A stretch of DNA of 7,123 nucleotides from Deltaproteobacteria bacterium (GTDB taxonomy: Bacteria; Desulfobacterota; Anaeroferrophillalia; Anaeroferrophillales; Tharpellaceae): positions 1 to 7,123 of the forward strand of contig DAOWIX010000151.1 of NCBI GenBank assembly GCA_030640695.1, in the 5' to 3' direction. Positions within the stretch are counted from its first letter, which is position 1, and the number at the start of each line of letters is the position of its first letter. Of the stretch, positions 1-6,364 are shown in pieces. The notes beneath the pieces were generated by a model, which did no database searches, was not told where the DNA came from, and was given only the letters and a program-made list of their open reading frames with translations. A program made the translations under genes and the position numbers.

Positions 1-1512
1 AAGGCTCGCTCTAACGAAGAAATGCTTAAAGAGTTGGAGAGAAGGGCTGCCAAAAAAGCCCGCCATGAAAGCTGGCAATCATTTATTGAAAGAGTCGAAA
101 AAAAAACCATCATCGACTCCGATCGAGCTTTTCTTAACGAAGTTGAGAATCTGGCTCTGGGGTTGGGTACAGAGAGCCGACTGCTGCAACATCTCGGCCG
201 CCAACAGTCACGCGAGAATGCCCACGCCCTCCTGATTGATCTGAAGTTCTGGGAAAGATCATTTAATCCTCACCCACAACGCCTTGAGTTGCCTTGTGAT
301 GAATTCCCCGAGCATCCACTTCAGAAGACTCCAGTGCTATTTGATGATGAAAAACGCCTCGACTTGACCGAGTTTGAGACTTTTGCCATTGACGATGATG
401 ACAGTAACGACCCTGACGATGCTATAAGTTTTGACGGCAAAAGACTCTGGGTTCATATTGCTGATGTCGCCAGTTTGATAGGTATCGACAGCCCGGCCGA
501 CGAAATCGCCCGTGAGCGAGCCGCAACCCTCTATCTGCCGGAAAACGCCCGGGCCATGCTGCCCCAAAGTCTGACCGAAAAACTCGGCGTCGGCCTGCAA
601 GCGACATCACCAGCCCTCTCTTTTGCTCTGGACGTCGATGAAAAAGGAACTATCCTCGATCTTGAAATCATCCCCAGCCGCATCAGAGTAACCCGCTTAA
701 GCTATAATGAGGCGGAAAAGCGGCTCACCAAAAACCAGCATCTGGCAAAACTTCTGTCCCTAACCAAAACCCATCGAGAACTGAGATTAAGAGCCGGAGC
801 CATCGAAATCGATCTTCCCGAATGTAAGGTAAAAGTTATCGACAATCGTATCACAATAACGCCTCTACCGAACCTTAAAAGTCGTAGTCTGGTTAGTGAA
901 GCGATGTTGATGGCGGGCTCAGCTTGCGCACAGTATGCGAAAAAACATAACTTAGCAATGCCCCACGCGAGCCAAACCCCACCCAACGAGATGCCTGAAA
1001 CCGACGATTTACCTACCCTGGTAGGCATGTACGCCAAACGCCGAACAATGCGACCCGGCCGCCTGAGTTGCTCCCCGCTATCCCATTTCGGTCTCGGTCT
1101 GAATGCCTATATAAGAGTTACAAGTCCTTTAAGACGTTACCTGGACCTGATTGCCCACCATCAAATCCATCTCCATCTGGCGGGTTTACCGACCCTGGAT
1201 CAAAATCAGATCACAGCCCGAATCGCTTCTGTAAGTTCAGCCAGTGGTCGAATTCGCCAAGCTGAGCGCCTCTCCAACCGCCACTGGACCCTGGTTTTCC
1301 TGCAACAACACCCAGATTGGCAAGGTCTGGGCATTGTCGTTGCCGAATGGGGGCGAAAATCCCTGCTCCTGATCCCTGAACTAGCCCTGGAAGTTGAACA
1401 GGCGATCACAGGAAACCAAGCTCCGGGAACCCACCTGCAACTCTCGGCTCCGCGCGTCAACCTTCCCTATCTGGAAGTCTTTTTCCAAACCAAAGTAATG
1501 ATGACGAAGTAA
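1..1512 (+). CDS. RNase II/R-family (RNB domain) 3'-5' exoribonuclease, 5'-truncated by window edge
   Basis: Likely a processive 3'-5' exoribonuclease that degrades RNA in the cytoplasm. Residue numbers are from the ATG at 22. The RNB domain starts near residue 113. Its catalytic aspartates are in FAIDDDDSNDPDDAIS: D124, D130, D132 and D133 match the spacing of D201, D207, D209 and D210 of E. coli RNase II. The RNB C-terminal signature is YIRVTSPLRRYLDL (363-376), with the conserved SPxRRY arginines. The last 70 or so residues may be a degenerate OB/S1-like domain; I see no clear S1 motif. The ATG at 22 is probably internal: the frame is open to base 1 (K-A-R-S-N-E-E before the Met), no ribosome binding site precedes it, and family members are usually about 640-700 residues against 496 here. 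The missing N-terminus would hold the cold-shock-like RNA-binding part. The gene is convergent with the che operon and functionally unrelated to it. RNase II versus RNase R cannot be settled from this fragment. Confidence 0.9.
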   Translation, partial: KARSNEEMLKELERRAAKKARHESWQSFIERVEKKTIIDSDRAFLNEVENLALGLGTESRLLQHLGRQQSRENAHALLIDLKFWERSFNPHPQRLELPCDEFPEHPLQKTPVLFDDEKRLDLTEFETFAIDDDDSNDPDDAISFDGKRLWVHIADVASLIGIDSPADEIARERAATLYLPENARAMLPQSLTEKLGVGLQATSPALSFALDVDEKGTILDLEIIPSRIRVTRLSYNEAEKRLTKNQHLAKLLSLTKTHRELRLRAGAIEIDLPECKVKVIDNRITITPLPNLKSRSLVSEAMLMAGSACAQYAKKHNLAMPHASQTPPNEMPETDDLPTLVGMYAKRRTMRPGRLSCSPLSHFGLGLNAYIRVTSPLRRYLDLIAHHQIHLHLAGLPTLDQNQITARIASVSSASGRIRQAERLSNRHWTLVFLQQHPDWQGLGIVVAEWGRKSLLLIPELALEVEQAITGNQAPGTHLQLSAPRVNLPYLEVFFQTKVMMTK

Positions 1513-1540
1513 AAAAAGGGGCCTCATTCGGCCCCTTTTT
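1513..1540. terminator. Bidirectional Rho-independent terminator between convergent genes
   Basis: A perfect 11-bp inverted repeat, AAAAAGGGGCC (1513-1523) and GGCCCCTTTTT (1530-1540), encloses a 6-nt loop TCATTC. The GC core is flanked by an A tract on the left and a T tract on the right, so a U tract follows the hairpin in either direction. It begins right after the TAA of the exoribonuclease gene and lies 35 nt beyond the cheB stop codon, so it can end both transcripts. Confidence 0.92.
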
Positions 1541-1575
1541 CAGGTTAATCGTAAACCCTTCATAGAGTAAATTTA

Positions 1576-2601
1576 CTACACCGCCTGCAAGACCTTCTCA
1601 GTCATCTTATTCAGGGGCACAACCTGGTCAACGGCACCGGTTTTGACCGCCTCTTTAGGCATTCCATAAACGACGCAAGAGGCCTCATCCTGAGCAAAGG
1701 TTACGGCTCCGGCATCTTTCATCTCACGCATCCCTTTAGCCCCGTCAGAACCCATGCCGGTTAGAATAACGCCAATCGCGTTGGCCCCGACATAACGGGC
1801 TACAGAACGAAAAAGAGGGTCAACCGCAGGGCGTTGATAGTGAATCATGGGCCCGGTTTTCACATTCACCAGATAACGGGCTCCACTCCGACGCATAACC
1901 ATATGAAAATTTCCCGGAGCCAGCAAAGCCCGACCAGGACGTACAACATCACCATCCTCGGCCTCCTTAACCTCAATCTGGCACAGCTCATTAAGGCGCT
2001 CAGCAAAAGCGTGAGTAAAATTGGCGGGCATATGCTGAACCATCACAATTCCCGGAGCATTGGCCGGCAACCGGGTCAGAAAAGCTTTTAAAGCCTCAGT
2101 CCCACCAGTTGATGAACCCACTGCAATAACTTTATTGGTTGTTTCACTCAGTGCCGCCAGGCGCTTTCCAGTAAATTTGCTTAAATCTATCTTTCGAGCC
2201 CGCTCAGCCACATCAATCAGTGCTGCGGCCCGGATTTTTTCGGCCAGTTGCTGGCCCATATCACCAACACTGTAGGCTTCACCCGGCTTGGCCAGCACCT
2301 CAACCGCTCCCGACTCGACCGCCTCCAGAGCAACCTTACCACCTTTCCGGGTCAATGAACTGACAATAATCACCGGCATCGGGAAATGTTTCATCAGCTT
2401 GCGCAAAAAGGTCAGACCATCCATGCGCGGCATCTCGATATCCAACGTAATCACATCGGGTCTAAGCGCCACAATTTTATCTCGAGCAACATAAGGATCC
2501 GGGGCGGTACCGACGACCTCAATATCCGGCTCCTTGGCCAATTCCCGGGCAAAGACCTGGCGCACCATGGCTGAATCATCAACAATTAAAACCTTAATCA
2601 T
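1576..2601 (-). CDS. cheB: CheB, receptor glutamate methylesterase/glutamine deamidase
   Basis: CheB removes methyl groups from chemoreceptor glutamates and deamidates certain glutamines, opposing CheR during adaptation; phosphorylation by CheA activates it. The 341-residue protein is full length. An N-terminal receiver domain (about 1-120) has the acidic pair D8/D9 and phosphoacceptor D54 in LDIEMPRMDG. A linker leads to the C-terminal methylesterase domain (about 155-341) with GSSTGG (162-167), MVQHMP (188-192 region) and TGMGSDGAKG (281-290). The catalytic triad reads S164, H190 and D286, the same numbers as in Salmonella CheB, so no indels have accumulated across the catalytic core. The ATG start follows the cheX stop by only 3 nt, and the ribosome binding site is weak (GAGTGGAA region inside the end of cheX), suggesting translational coupling. 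It is the last gene of the operon, before the terminator at 1513-1540. Confidence 0.97.
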   Translation of the reverse strand: MIKVLIVDDSAMVRQVFARELAKEPDIEVVGTAPDPYVARDKIVALRPDVITLDIEMPRMDGLTFLRKLMKHFPMPVIIVSSLTRKGGKVALEAVESGAVEVLAKPGEAYSVGDMGQQLAEKIRAAALIDVAERARKIDLSKFTGKRLAALSETTNKVIAVGSSTGGTEALKAFLTRLPANAPGIVMVQHMPANFTHAFAERLNELCQIEVKEAEDGDVVRPGRALLAPGNFHMVMRRSGARYLVNVKTGPMIHYQRPAVDPLFRSVARYVGANAIGVILTGMGSDGAKGMREMKDAGAVTFAQDEASCVVYGMPKEAVKTGAVDQVVPLNKMTEKVLQAV

Positions 2602-2604
2602 CAG

Positions 2605-3069
2605 CTAATTTCCACTCGTTCCAGCGATACTTCGCAAACCCACAAGCAAAATCCCATCATCACTCCCATAGGCAAACGTTTCATCACAGCCGTCTAGTTC
2701 TGCAGCCGTCAAAGATGTACCGGAAAAGGTCGGTATCCCAAGTTTACATAGCGCTTCCGGGTCGCATATATTGACCAGGTTACCGGATACCATATTACCA
2801 ATTTCTTTAAGTACATCCTGGCATTGCTCAAGAGAGACTTCCTCCTGATCAAGTCCCAAAAAATCGGACGTAATCTGCTGCAATAATCCAAATTGAGCCA
2901 GAAATTCAAGCACACAACCGAAATCCGGCCCTTCAATAACCACTTTGGCACCAACAAAATTGGTACTCAAAGATAAATTTCCAGATTGGGGTTCCAGGAA
3001 AACAAAAAACATGGTCTCCAGTACTTCAGAAATCACACTCGTCAGATTCTGACTGACCTTCTCCAACAT
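2605..3069 (-). CDS. cheX: CheX-type CheY-P phosphatase (CheC/CheX/FliY family)
   Basis: Probable phosphatase that dephosphorylates CheY~P. The 154-residue protein carries the family active-site pattern E-x-x-N-x-x-x-G-N in KEIGNMVSGN, with catalytic E89 and N92, then G96 and N97. Only one such motif is visible, which fits CheX (a single site, about 155 residues) better than CheC (two sites, about 200 residues). The start was chosen at the ATG 3069, because an excellent TGGAGGGG Shine-Dalgarno lies 8 nt upstream and the family-like helix LEKVSQNLTSVISEVLETMF begins there. A longer reading from a TTG at 3174 would add 35 unrelated-looking residues that merely overlap cheY. The gene overlaps the end of cheY by 44 nt and is followed by cheB after 3 nt. 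Family membership is clear from the motif; the CheX rather than CheC label is an inference from length and motif count. Confidence 0.85.
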   Translation of the reverse strand: MLEKVSQNLTSVISEVLETMFFVFLEPQSGNLSLSTNFVGAKVVIEGPDFGCVLEFLAQFGLLQQITSDFLGLDQEEVSLEQCQDVLKEIGNMVSGNLVNICDPEALCKLGIPTFSGTSLTAAELDGCDETFAYGSDDGILLVGLRSIAGTSGN

Positions 3070-3451
3070 TTTCTTCCCCTCCAAAAATTTCACCCAGTAA
3101 AGCTTTAATATCTTCGGGACGAAATGGTTTCTTGATATAACCTGCAGCTCCCATTTCAAGAGCTCCAGAAACAACCTCTTCTCGTGACTCGGTCGTAATC
3201 ATGACCACCGGCAGACCTTCCGTCATTGGATTACTCTTAATTCTTTTAAGCAACTCAACCCCATTCATCTCCGGCATATGGATATCAGTCAAAATCACAT
3301 CGGCCCAGAAATCCTCAAGTTTAGCCAAAGCCTCCAGACCATTGCCCGCTTCCGCAATCTCCCCGACATCAAAGCCGGACATACCAATTACCTTCTTAAT
3401 AATTGCCCGCATTGAGATCGAATCATCAACCACCAGAATATTAAACGCCAT
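3026..3451 (-). CDS. cheY: CheY, single-domain response regulator
   Basis: Receiver-domain protein that takes phosphate from CheA and carries the signal to the motility output, normally the flagellar switch. In the 141-residue reading all receiver residues are present: D9/D10, phosphoacceptor D56 in LTDIHMPEMNG, T86/T87 in MITTES, and K108 in YIKKPF. The core ends near residue 122; residues 124-141 form an acidic, glycine-rich tail that corresponds to the stretch overlapping cheX and its ribosome binding site. The ATG at 3451 is preferred because GGGAG lies 7 nt upstream and it starts the typical first strand (MAFNILVVDD). A TTG at 3472 would add seven residues and has no better site. The gene follows the HDOD gene after 49 nt. 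It sits among che genes, so CheY is the natural call, although the partner of its output is not visible here. Confidence 0.93.
   Translation of the reverse strand: MAFNILVVDDSISMRAIIKKVIGMSGFDVGEIAEAGNGLEALAKLEDFWADVILTDIHMPEMNGVELLKRIKSNPMTEGLPVVMITTESREEVVSGALEMGAAGYIKKPFRPEDIKALLGEIFGGEENVGEGQSESDECDF
3076..3083 (-). promoter_or_regulatory. Strong ribosome binding site that fixes the cheX start
   Basis: On the minus strand the sequence reads TGGAGGGGAAGAAA directly before ATG at 3069. The GGAGG core sits 8 nt from the start codon and lies inside the cheY coding region, where it also encodes two glycines of the CheY tail. It supports the 154-residue CheX start over the upstream TTG. Confidence 0.8.
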
Positions 3452-3458
3452 ACCTGAA

Positions 3459-3463
3459 CTCCC
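3459..3463 (-). promoter_or_regulatory. Ribosome binding site supporting the cheY ATG start
   Basis: The minus strand reads GGGAG followed by the 7-nt spacer TTCAGGT and then ATG at 3451. This decides between that ATG and the upstream in-frame TTG at 3472. Confidence 0.65.
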
Positions 3464-3500
3464 AACTGACAACTACCGGCAATCAACCGGAAACTTGAAA

Positions 3501-4361
3501 TCAACTTTCACCAAGACCAGCAATATCACAGGTTTTTTCCATCTCTATCTGGAAGAGGAGAACAATCCCCTCGAGATCTTTCTCCACAATATTCAATTTT
3601 TTTAGAAGTAGATCATGGCCCCGGCAAGCCAGACCGTCAACCCCGGTACCATAACCAACCATAACCGCAAGGTTATTGGCCAGAGCCACCACTTCGGTCA
3701 GAAGGCGAAGCTCTTTAGATGCGCGTGAGGGTTCATGGTGAAAAGCAATAGCGGCGATAATTTCAGGAGGAAACTCCCACTTCTCGGCTATTTTACCACC
3801 GATTTCAGCATGATCAAAGCCTAAAACCTCTTTTTCAGCCTCCTGAAAAGAGCACTCCCCGCCCTCCACCAGACTCTCTATGGCTCGATATTTATCGATA
3901 ACAAAGGCACTTAACACAACCTTGCCGACATCATGCAATAAGGCCGCAGTGAAAACCATATTATCATCAAGCTTAAGACGTAGATGGCGACGTAAAACCT
4001 GGGCCATAACAGCCGTCGCTAAAGCATGGCGCCAAAGTTCATCGGCAAATACAGCGTACCCTTCGTTGGGCTTTTCGTAGATTTTACTGGCGGCCCCGGA
4101 GACCAGTAGCTGTCGCAACTGGTCAGCTCCAAGATAGACAACCGCCTCTTTCAGGGAAGAGACCTTGCGCGGCAAACCAAAATAGGCTGAATTACAGAGT
4201 TTAAGAATGTTTGCGGTAACCGCCTGATCAACCTTCAAAATATCCACCAACCCGGAGACTTCGTAGGCCGGGTCCGCCAACTCCTGCATGGCACGCTGCA
4301 CGACCTGGGGAAAAGGAGGCATCTCGTCGACTGCGGCAATGATCTCTTCCATCAAGCTCAT
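3501..4361 (-). CDS. HDOD-domain signalling protein in the che operon
   Basis: HDOD proteins are relatives of HD-superfamily phosphohydrolases found in bacterial signalling; their biochemical activity is mostly unknown. The 286-residue protein is almost entirely one HDOD domain. It starts with the typical PPFPQVVQRAMQ (15-26), followed by LKVDQAVTANILKLCNSAYFG (42-62), which is characteristic of the family. HD-like residues are kept: H112 in LWRHAL, H143-D144 in LLHDVGK, H184 in FDHAE and H208-H209 in FHHEP. The position expected to hold a final aspartate reads N229 (ALANN). No receiver, GGDEF or EAL domain is attached. The start at 4361 overlaps the cheD stop as ATGA, a sign of translational coupling; a second Met at residue 4 is a possible alternative. 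Sitting between cheD and cheY, it is probably a regulator or adaptor of the chemosensory pathway, but this is inferred from position alone. Confidence 0.88.
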   Translation of the reverse strand: MSLMEEIIAAVDEMPPFPQVVQRAMQELADPAYEVSGLVDILKVDQAVTANILKLCNSAYFGLPRKVSSLKEAVVYLGADQLRQLLVSGAASKIYEKPNEGYAVFADELWRHALATAVMAQVLRRHLRLKLDDNMVFTAALLHDVGKVVLSAFVIDKYRAIESLVEGGECSFQEAEKEVLGFDHAEIGGKIAEKWEFPPEIIAAIAFHHEPSRASKELRLLTEVVALANNLAVMVGYGTGVDGLACRGHDLLLKKLNIVEKDLEGIVLLFQIEMEKTCDIAGLGES

Positions 4362-4840
4362 AACTCAACCATCCCTTTTTTGGATATTTTAAGATTTATC
4401 TTACCATCATCAATCTGCATATACATGGTTCGGTTACAATTACCGCCGATATCCTCACCGTCGATCATGACATTATTCTTCCAAAACATTTTCCGCAAAA
4501 TTGCATAATTGCGTTTACCAATATTAAAAGTACCGGCATCATCCATAATCTGACTACCACCCGCCACCTTGATGATCATCCTTTTTTTGTCGGCGCCGAG
4601 ACTGTAGCACTGCTTAAAAAGCAAGGGTATGCCCTTATTGGCGAACATCGCCGGATTCTTTTCCGCCTTTTCCTGATTTATTGACGAATCCGGCAACATA
4701 TAGTGCAACATTCCGCCAATCTTAGCCACCGGATCATAAACGGCAAGGCCGATACATGAACCAAGCGAGTAGGTGACCAGAGTATCCTCTGGATTATTGC
4801 TGACCTTAAGATCAGCGATTCCTACCGTAACCAGAGACAT
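4358..4840 (-). CDS. cheD: CheD, chemoreceptor glutamine deamidase
   Basis: CheD converts specific glutamines of chemoreceptors to glutamates, which tunes receptor activity. The 160-residue protein has the expected family length and a papain-like catalytic set: C29 in TYSLGSCIGLAVYD, H46 in GGMLHYMLP and T23. The C-to-H and T-to-C spacings equal those of Thermotoga CheD (T21, C27, H44), shifted by two. The conserved glycine-rich segment KVAGGSQIM (91-99) and the motif IGKRNY (107-112) are also present. The start ATG at 4840 shares one base with the cheR stop (TGATG), and the stop overlaps the next start as ATGA, so cheR, cheD and the HDOD gene are likely co-translated. In other bacteria CheD is bound and regulated by CheC; here the nearest relative in the operon is the CheX-type protein. 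Confidence 0.96.
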   Translation of the reverse strand: MSLVTVGIADLKVSNNPEDTLVTYSLGSCIGLAVYDPVAKIGGMLHYMLPDSSINQEKAEKNPAMFANKGIPLLFKQCYSLGADKKRMIIKVAGGSQIMDDAGTFNIGKRNYAILRKMFWKNNVMIDGEDIGGNCNRTMYMQIDDGKINLKISKKGMVEL

Positions 4841-5673
4841 CAGCCCTTTTTCCTGTAGAGTGAAGGTTGAACATAAACGAGGTCATGGTTGACGTTAGTC
4901 AGACTTTCCGAATGACCAATCATAAGGTAGCCTCCAGGGTTGAGAAAGGAGCTGAATTTATTGACCAGCTGGCCCTGGGTTTGGCGATCAAAATAGATCA
5001 TAACATTTCGACAAAAGATACAGTCAAACCTGTTCTTGAATGGGAAATCATGCATCAGATTCAAACGCGCAAATTTGATATAGGAGGCAAGTTTCTCGTG
5101 AACCTTAAAACGGCTGCCGTCACGACTGCTGGTAAAATATCTTTTCTGCAGAGCTCCAGAAACATTACGCAGACGCTCACCATCATAAACTCCCTTGCGG
5201 GCATGAGCTAAGACATTAGTTGAGAGGTCGGTAGCCAGGATCCGAAAATCCCGGTTTTCCAGAGCCACATTTTCAGCAAAAGTGATAGCCAGACTATAAG
5301 GTTCTTCACCGGTCGAGCAGCCCGCTGACCAAATTCTGATTTTTTTCTCCAACCCATCCTTTTTAGTTGATTTAAGCTCCGGAATAACCGTCTTGACGAG
5401 GAAATCAAAATGTTTGTCTTCGCGGAAAAAATAGGTCACATTGGTTGATATAGCATCAAGCAGATTAACGATCTCCTGTTCATTATCGCGGCCGTTATAG
5501 AGGATTTCAAAATACTCCCCATAATTATCAAGCCCAAGAGAGCGCAACCGTTTGGCTAAACGCGAATGAACCAGATCGCGTTTATTTTCACTCAAGGTTA
5601 TTCCGCAACGCTTATAAACAAAATCGCAAAAACGGACAAAATCCTTATCACTAATCTTATCCAAGCCAACCAC
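4840..5673 (-). CDS. cheR: CheR, chemoreceptor glutamate O-methyltransferase
   Basis: CheR transfers methyl groups from S-adenosylmethionine to receptor glutamates. The 277-residue protein is full length for a stand-alone CheR. The N-terminal helical domain (about 7-70) precedes the conserved STNVTYFFRE (76-85). The SAM-binding fold follows with IRIWSAGCSTGEEPYSLA (112-129), ILATDLS (145-151), FDCIFCRNVMIYFD (216-229) and GGYLMIGHSESL (247-258). No TPR or other C-terminal extension is present. The start is GTG at 5673, with GGAGG 6 nt upstream. It lies 25 nt after cheW and shares one base with cheD. Confidence 0.97.
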   Translation of the reverse strand: MVGLDKISDKDFVRFCDFVYKRCGITLSENKRDLVHSRLAKRLRSLGLDNYGEYFEILYNGRDNEQEIVNLLDAISTNVTYFFREDKHFDFLVKTVIPELKSTKKDGLEKKIRIWSAGCSTGEEPYSLAITFAENVALENRDFRILATDLSTNVLAHARKGVYDGERLRNVSGALQKRYFTSSRDGSRFKVHEKLASYIKFARLNLMHDFPFKNRFDCIFCRNVMIYFDRQTQGQLVNKFSSFLNPGGYLMIGHSESLTNVNHDLVYVQPSLYRKKG

Positions 5674-5679
5674 TATAGC

Positions 5680-5684
5680 CCTCC
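5680..5684 (-). promoter_or_regulatory. Ribosome binding site supporting the cheR GTG start
   Basis: The minus strand reads GGAGG, spacer GCTATA, then GTG at 5673. Good spacing and a strong core support the non-ATG start. The site lies in the 25-nt gap after cheW. Confidence 0.75.
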
Positions 5685-5698
5685 GAGACTATCAAAAC

Positions 5699-6226
5699 CT
5701 ATTTGTCCCCACCCTCACATCTCTCTTCCGAGGAATCTTCCTTAAGCTGATCCGCTGAACAAACCTTATCAATATCCAGAAGAATAACCACCTGTTTCTC
5801 AATTTTACCCAACCCCCTGATACAATCTCGACTGATCTCCGATGAAAAAACCGGCGCTTTTTCTACCTGCTCATCCCGTAAATTAACCACGGCATCGACA
5901 GCATCAACCACGATACCAATAGCAACAGGCCCGGCCTCACCGACAATTTCAACAACGATGATACAGGTTCGGACGTCATATTCACGCGTCGGCAGAGCAA
6001 AACGCTTACGCAAATCAGCAACCGGAATCACTTTTCCACGCAGATTAATCACTCCGATCAGATACTCTTCAGCCCCGGGCACCTTGGTCACTTCCTGGAT
6101 CCCAATAATCTCCCTGACCTTGAGAATATCAAGACCATACAACTCACCGGCAAGATGAAATGTCAGATACTTCTTCTCATTGCCGGAAGAGCTTGTGACT
6201 TCCGCAACATTAGTCTGTTTTTGCAT
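5699..6226 (-). CDS. cheW: CheW, chemotaxis coupling protein
   Basis: CheW links the kinase CheA to chemoreceptors in the signalling array. The 175-residue protein is one CheW domain (about 18-160): YLTFHLAGELYGLDILKVRE at the start, then the hallmark GVINLRGKVIPVADLR (58-73), with R63 in the NLRG motif at the receptor/CheA contact surface. The C-terminal 15 residues are charged and probably unstructured. ATG at 6226 has AGGA 7 nt upstream. The gene follows cheA after a 134-nt gap, the largest in the operon, so a separate promoter is possible; I see no convincing one. It precedes cheR by 25 nt. Confidence 0.96.
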   Translation of the reverse strand: MQKQTNVAEVTSSSGNEKKYLTFHLAGELYGLDILKVREIIGIQEVTKVPGAEEYLIGVINLRGKVIPVADLRKRFALPTREYDVRTCIIVVEIVGEAGPVAIGIVVDAVDAVVNLRDEQVEKAPVFSSEISRDCIRGLGKIEKQVVILLDIDKVCSADQLKEDSSEERCEGGDK

Positions 6227-6282
6227 GATAAAATCCTATCACGGAAAAAACCGTAACCAAATATTTTTTTACAATATCAACA

Positions 6283-6364
6283 TTGACGCATTCGTAAAGT
6301 CACGGGATGGCTAAGTAAAAAGTTCAACAACGCAGGATATCGGAACTTTTTACGACGCCATCAA
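6283..6364. repeat. Intergenic inverted-repeat element with three related 20-22-bp units
   Basis: Two units face each other: GATGGCTAAGTAAAAAGTTC (6306-6325, plus strand) and GATGGCGTCGTAAAAAGTTC (minus strand, 6362-6343). They match at 17 of 20 positions; the mismatches form one 3-by-3 internal bubble, and 17 nt lie between the arms. The RNA would be a long hairpin with an 11-bp inner and a 6-bp outer stem. A third, diverged unit in plus orientation, TTGACGCATTCGTAAAGTCA (6283-6302), lies alongside. The right arm overlaps the cheA stop codon (6361-6363). I recall dispersed repeats with a similar core in Desulfobacterota genomes, but copy number here cannot be tested in one window. It has no proper U tract, so it is not a standard terminator; it could reduce read-through, stabilise mRNA or be a REP-like or MITE-like element. 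Confidence 0.7.

Noticed and set aside
22..24. ATG at 22 as the true start of the exoribonuclease gene
   Set aside because: The frame is open to base 1, no ribosome binding site precedes the ATG, and the protein would be much shorter than the family norm.
702..1037. Minus-strand open frame of 111 codons opposite the RNB gene
   Set aside because: It is a shadow of the RNB coding sequence, with no ribosome binding site or domain evidence.
3070..3174. Longer CheX reading from a TTG at 3174 (189 residues)
   Set aside because: The extra 35 residues overlap conserved cheY codons and do not resemble the family, while the ATG at 3069 has a strong ribosome binding site.
3478..3492. CCGG-7 nt-CCGG hairpin in the gap between the HDOD gene and cheY
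   Set aside because: The stem is only 4 bp and does not extend; there is no U tract, so neither a terminator nor an operator can be supported.
3201..3605. Plus-strand open frame of 134 codons opposite cheY and the end of the HDOD gene
   Set aside because: It is antisense to two well-supported genes, has no recognisable domain, and is explained by the codon use of the other strand.
4867..5211. Plus-strand open frame of 114 codons opposite cheR
   Set aside because: It lies wholly antisense to conserved CheR motifs and its translation shows no family features.
6241..6254. Small inverted repeat ACGG-AAAAAA-CCGT upstream of cheW
   Set aside because: A 4-bp stem is too short to stand out from chance, and no partner site or terminator tract supports it.
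6252..6280. Possible sigma-70 promoter for cheW (TTGATA at 6275-6280 on the minus strand)
   Set aside because: The hexamer at the correct spacing (GTTACG) is a poor -10 match, and AT-rich sequence gives such hits by chance.
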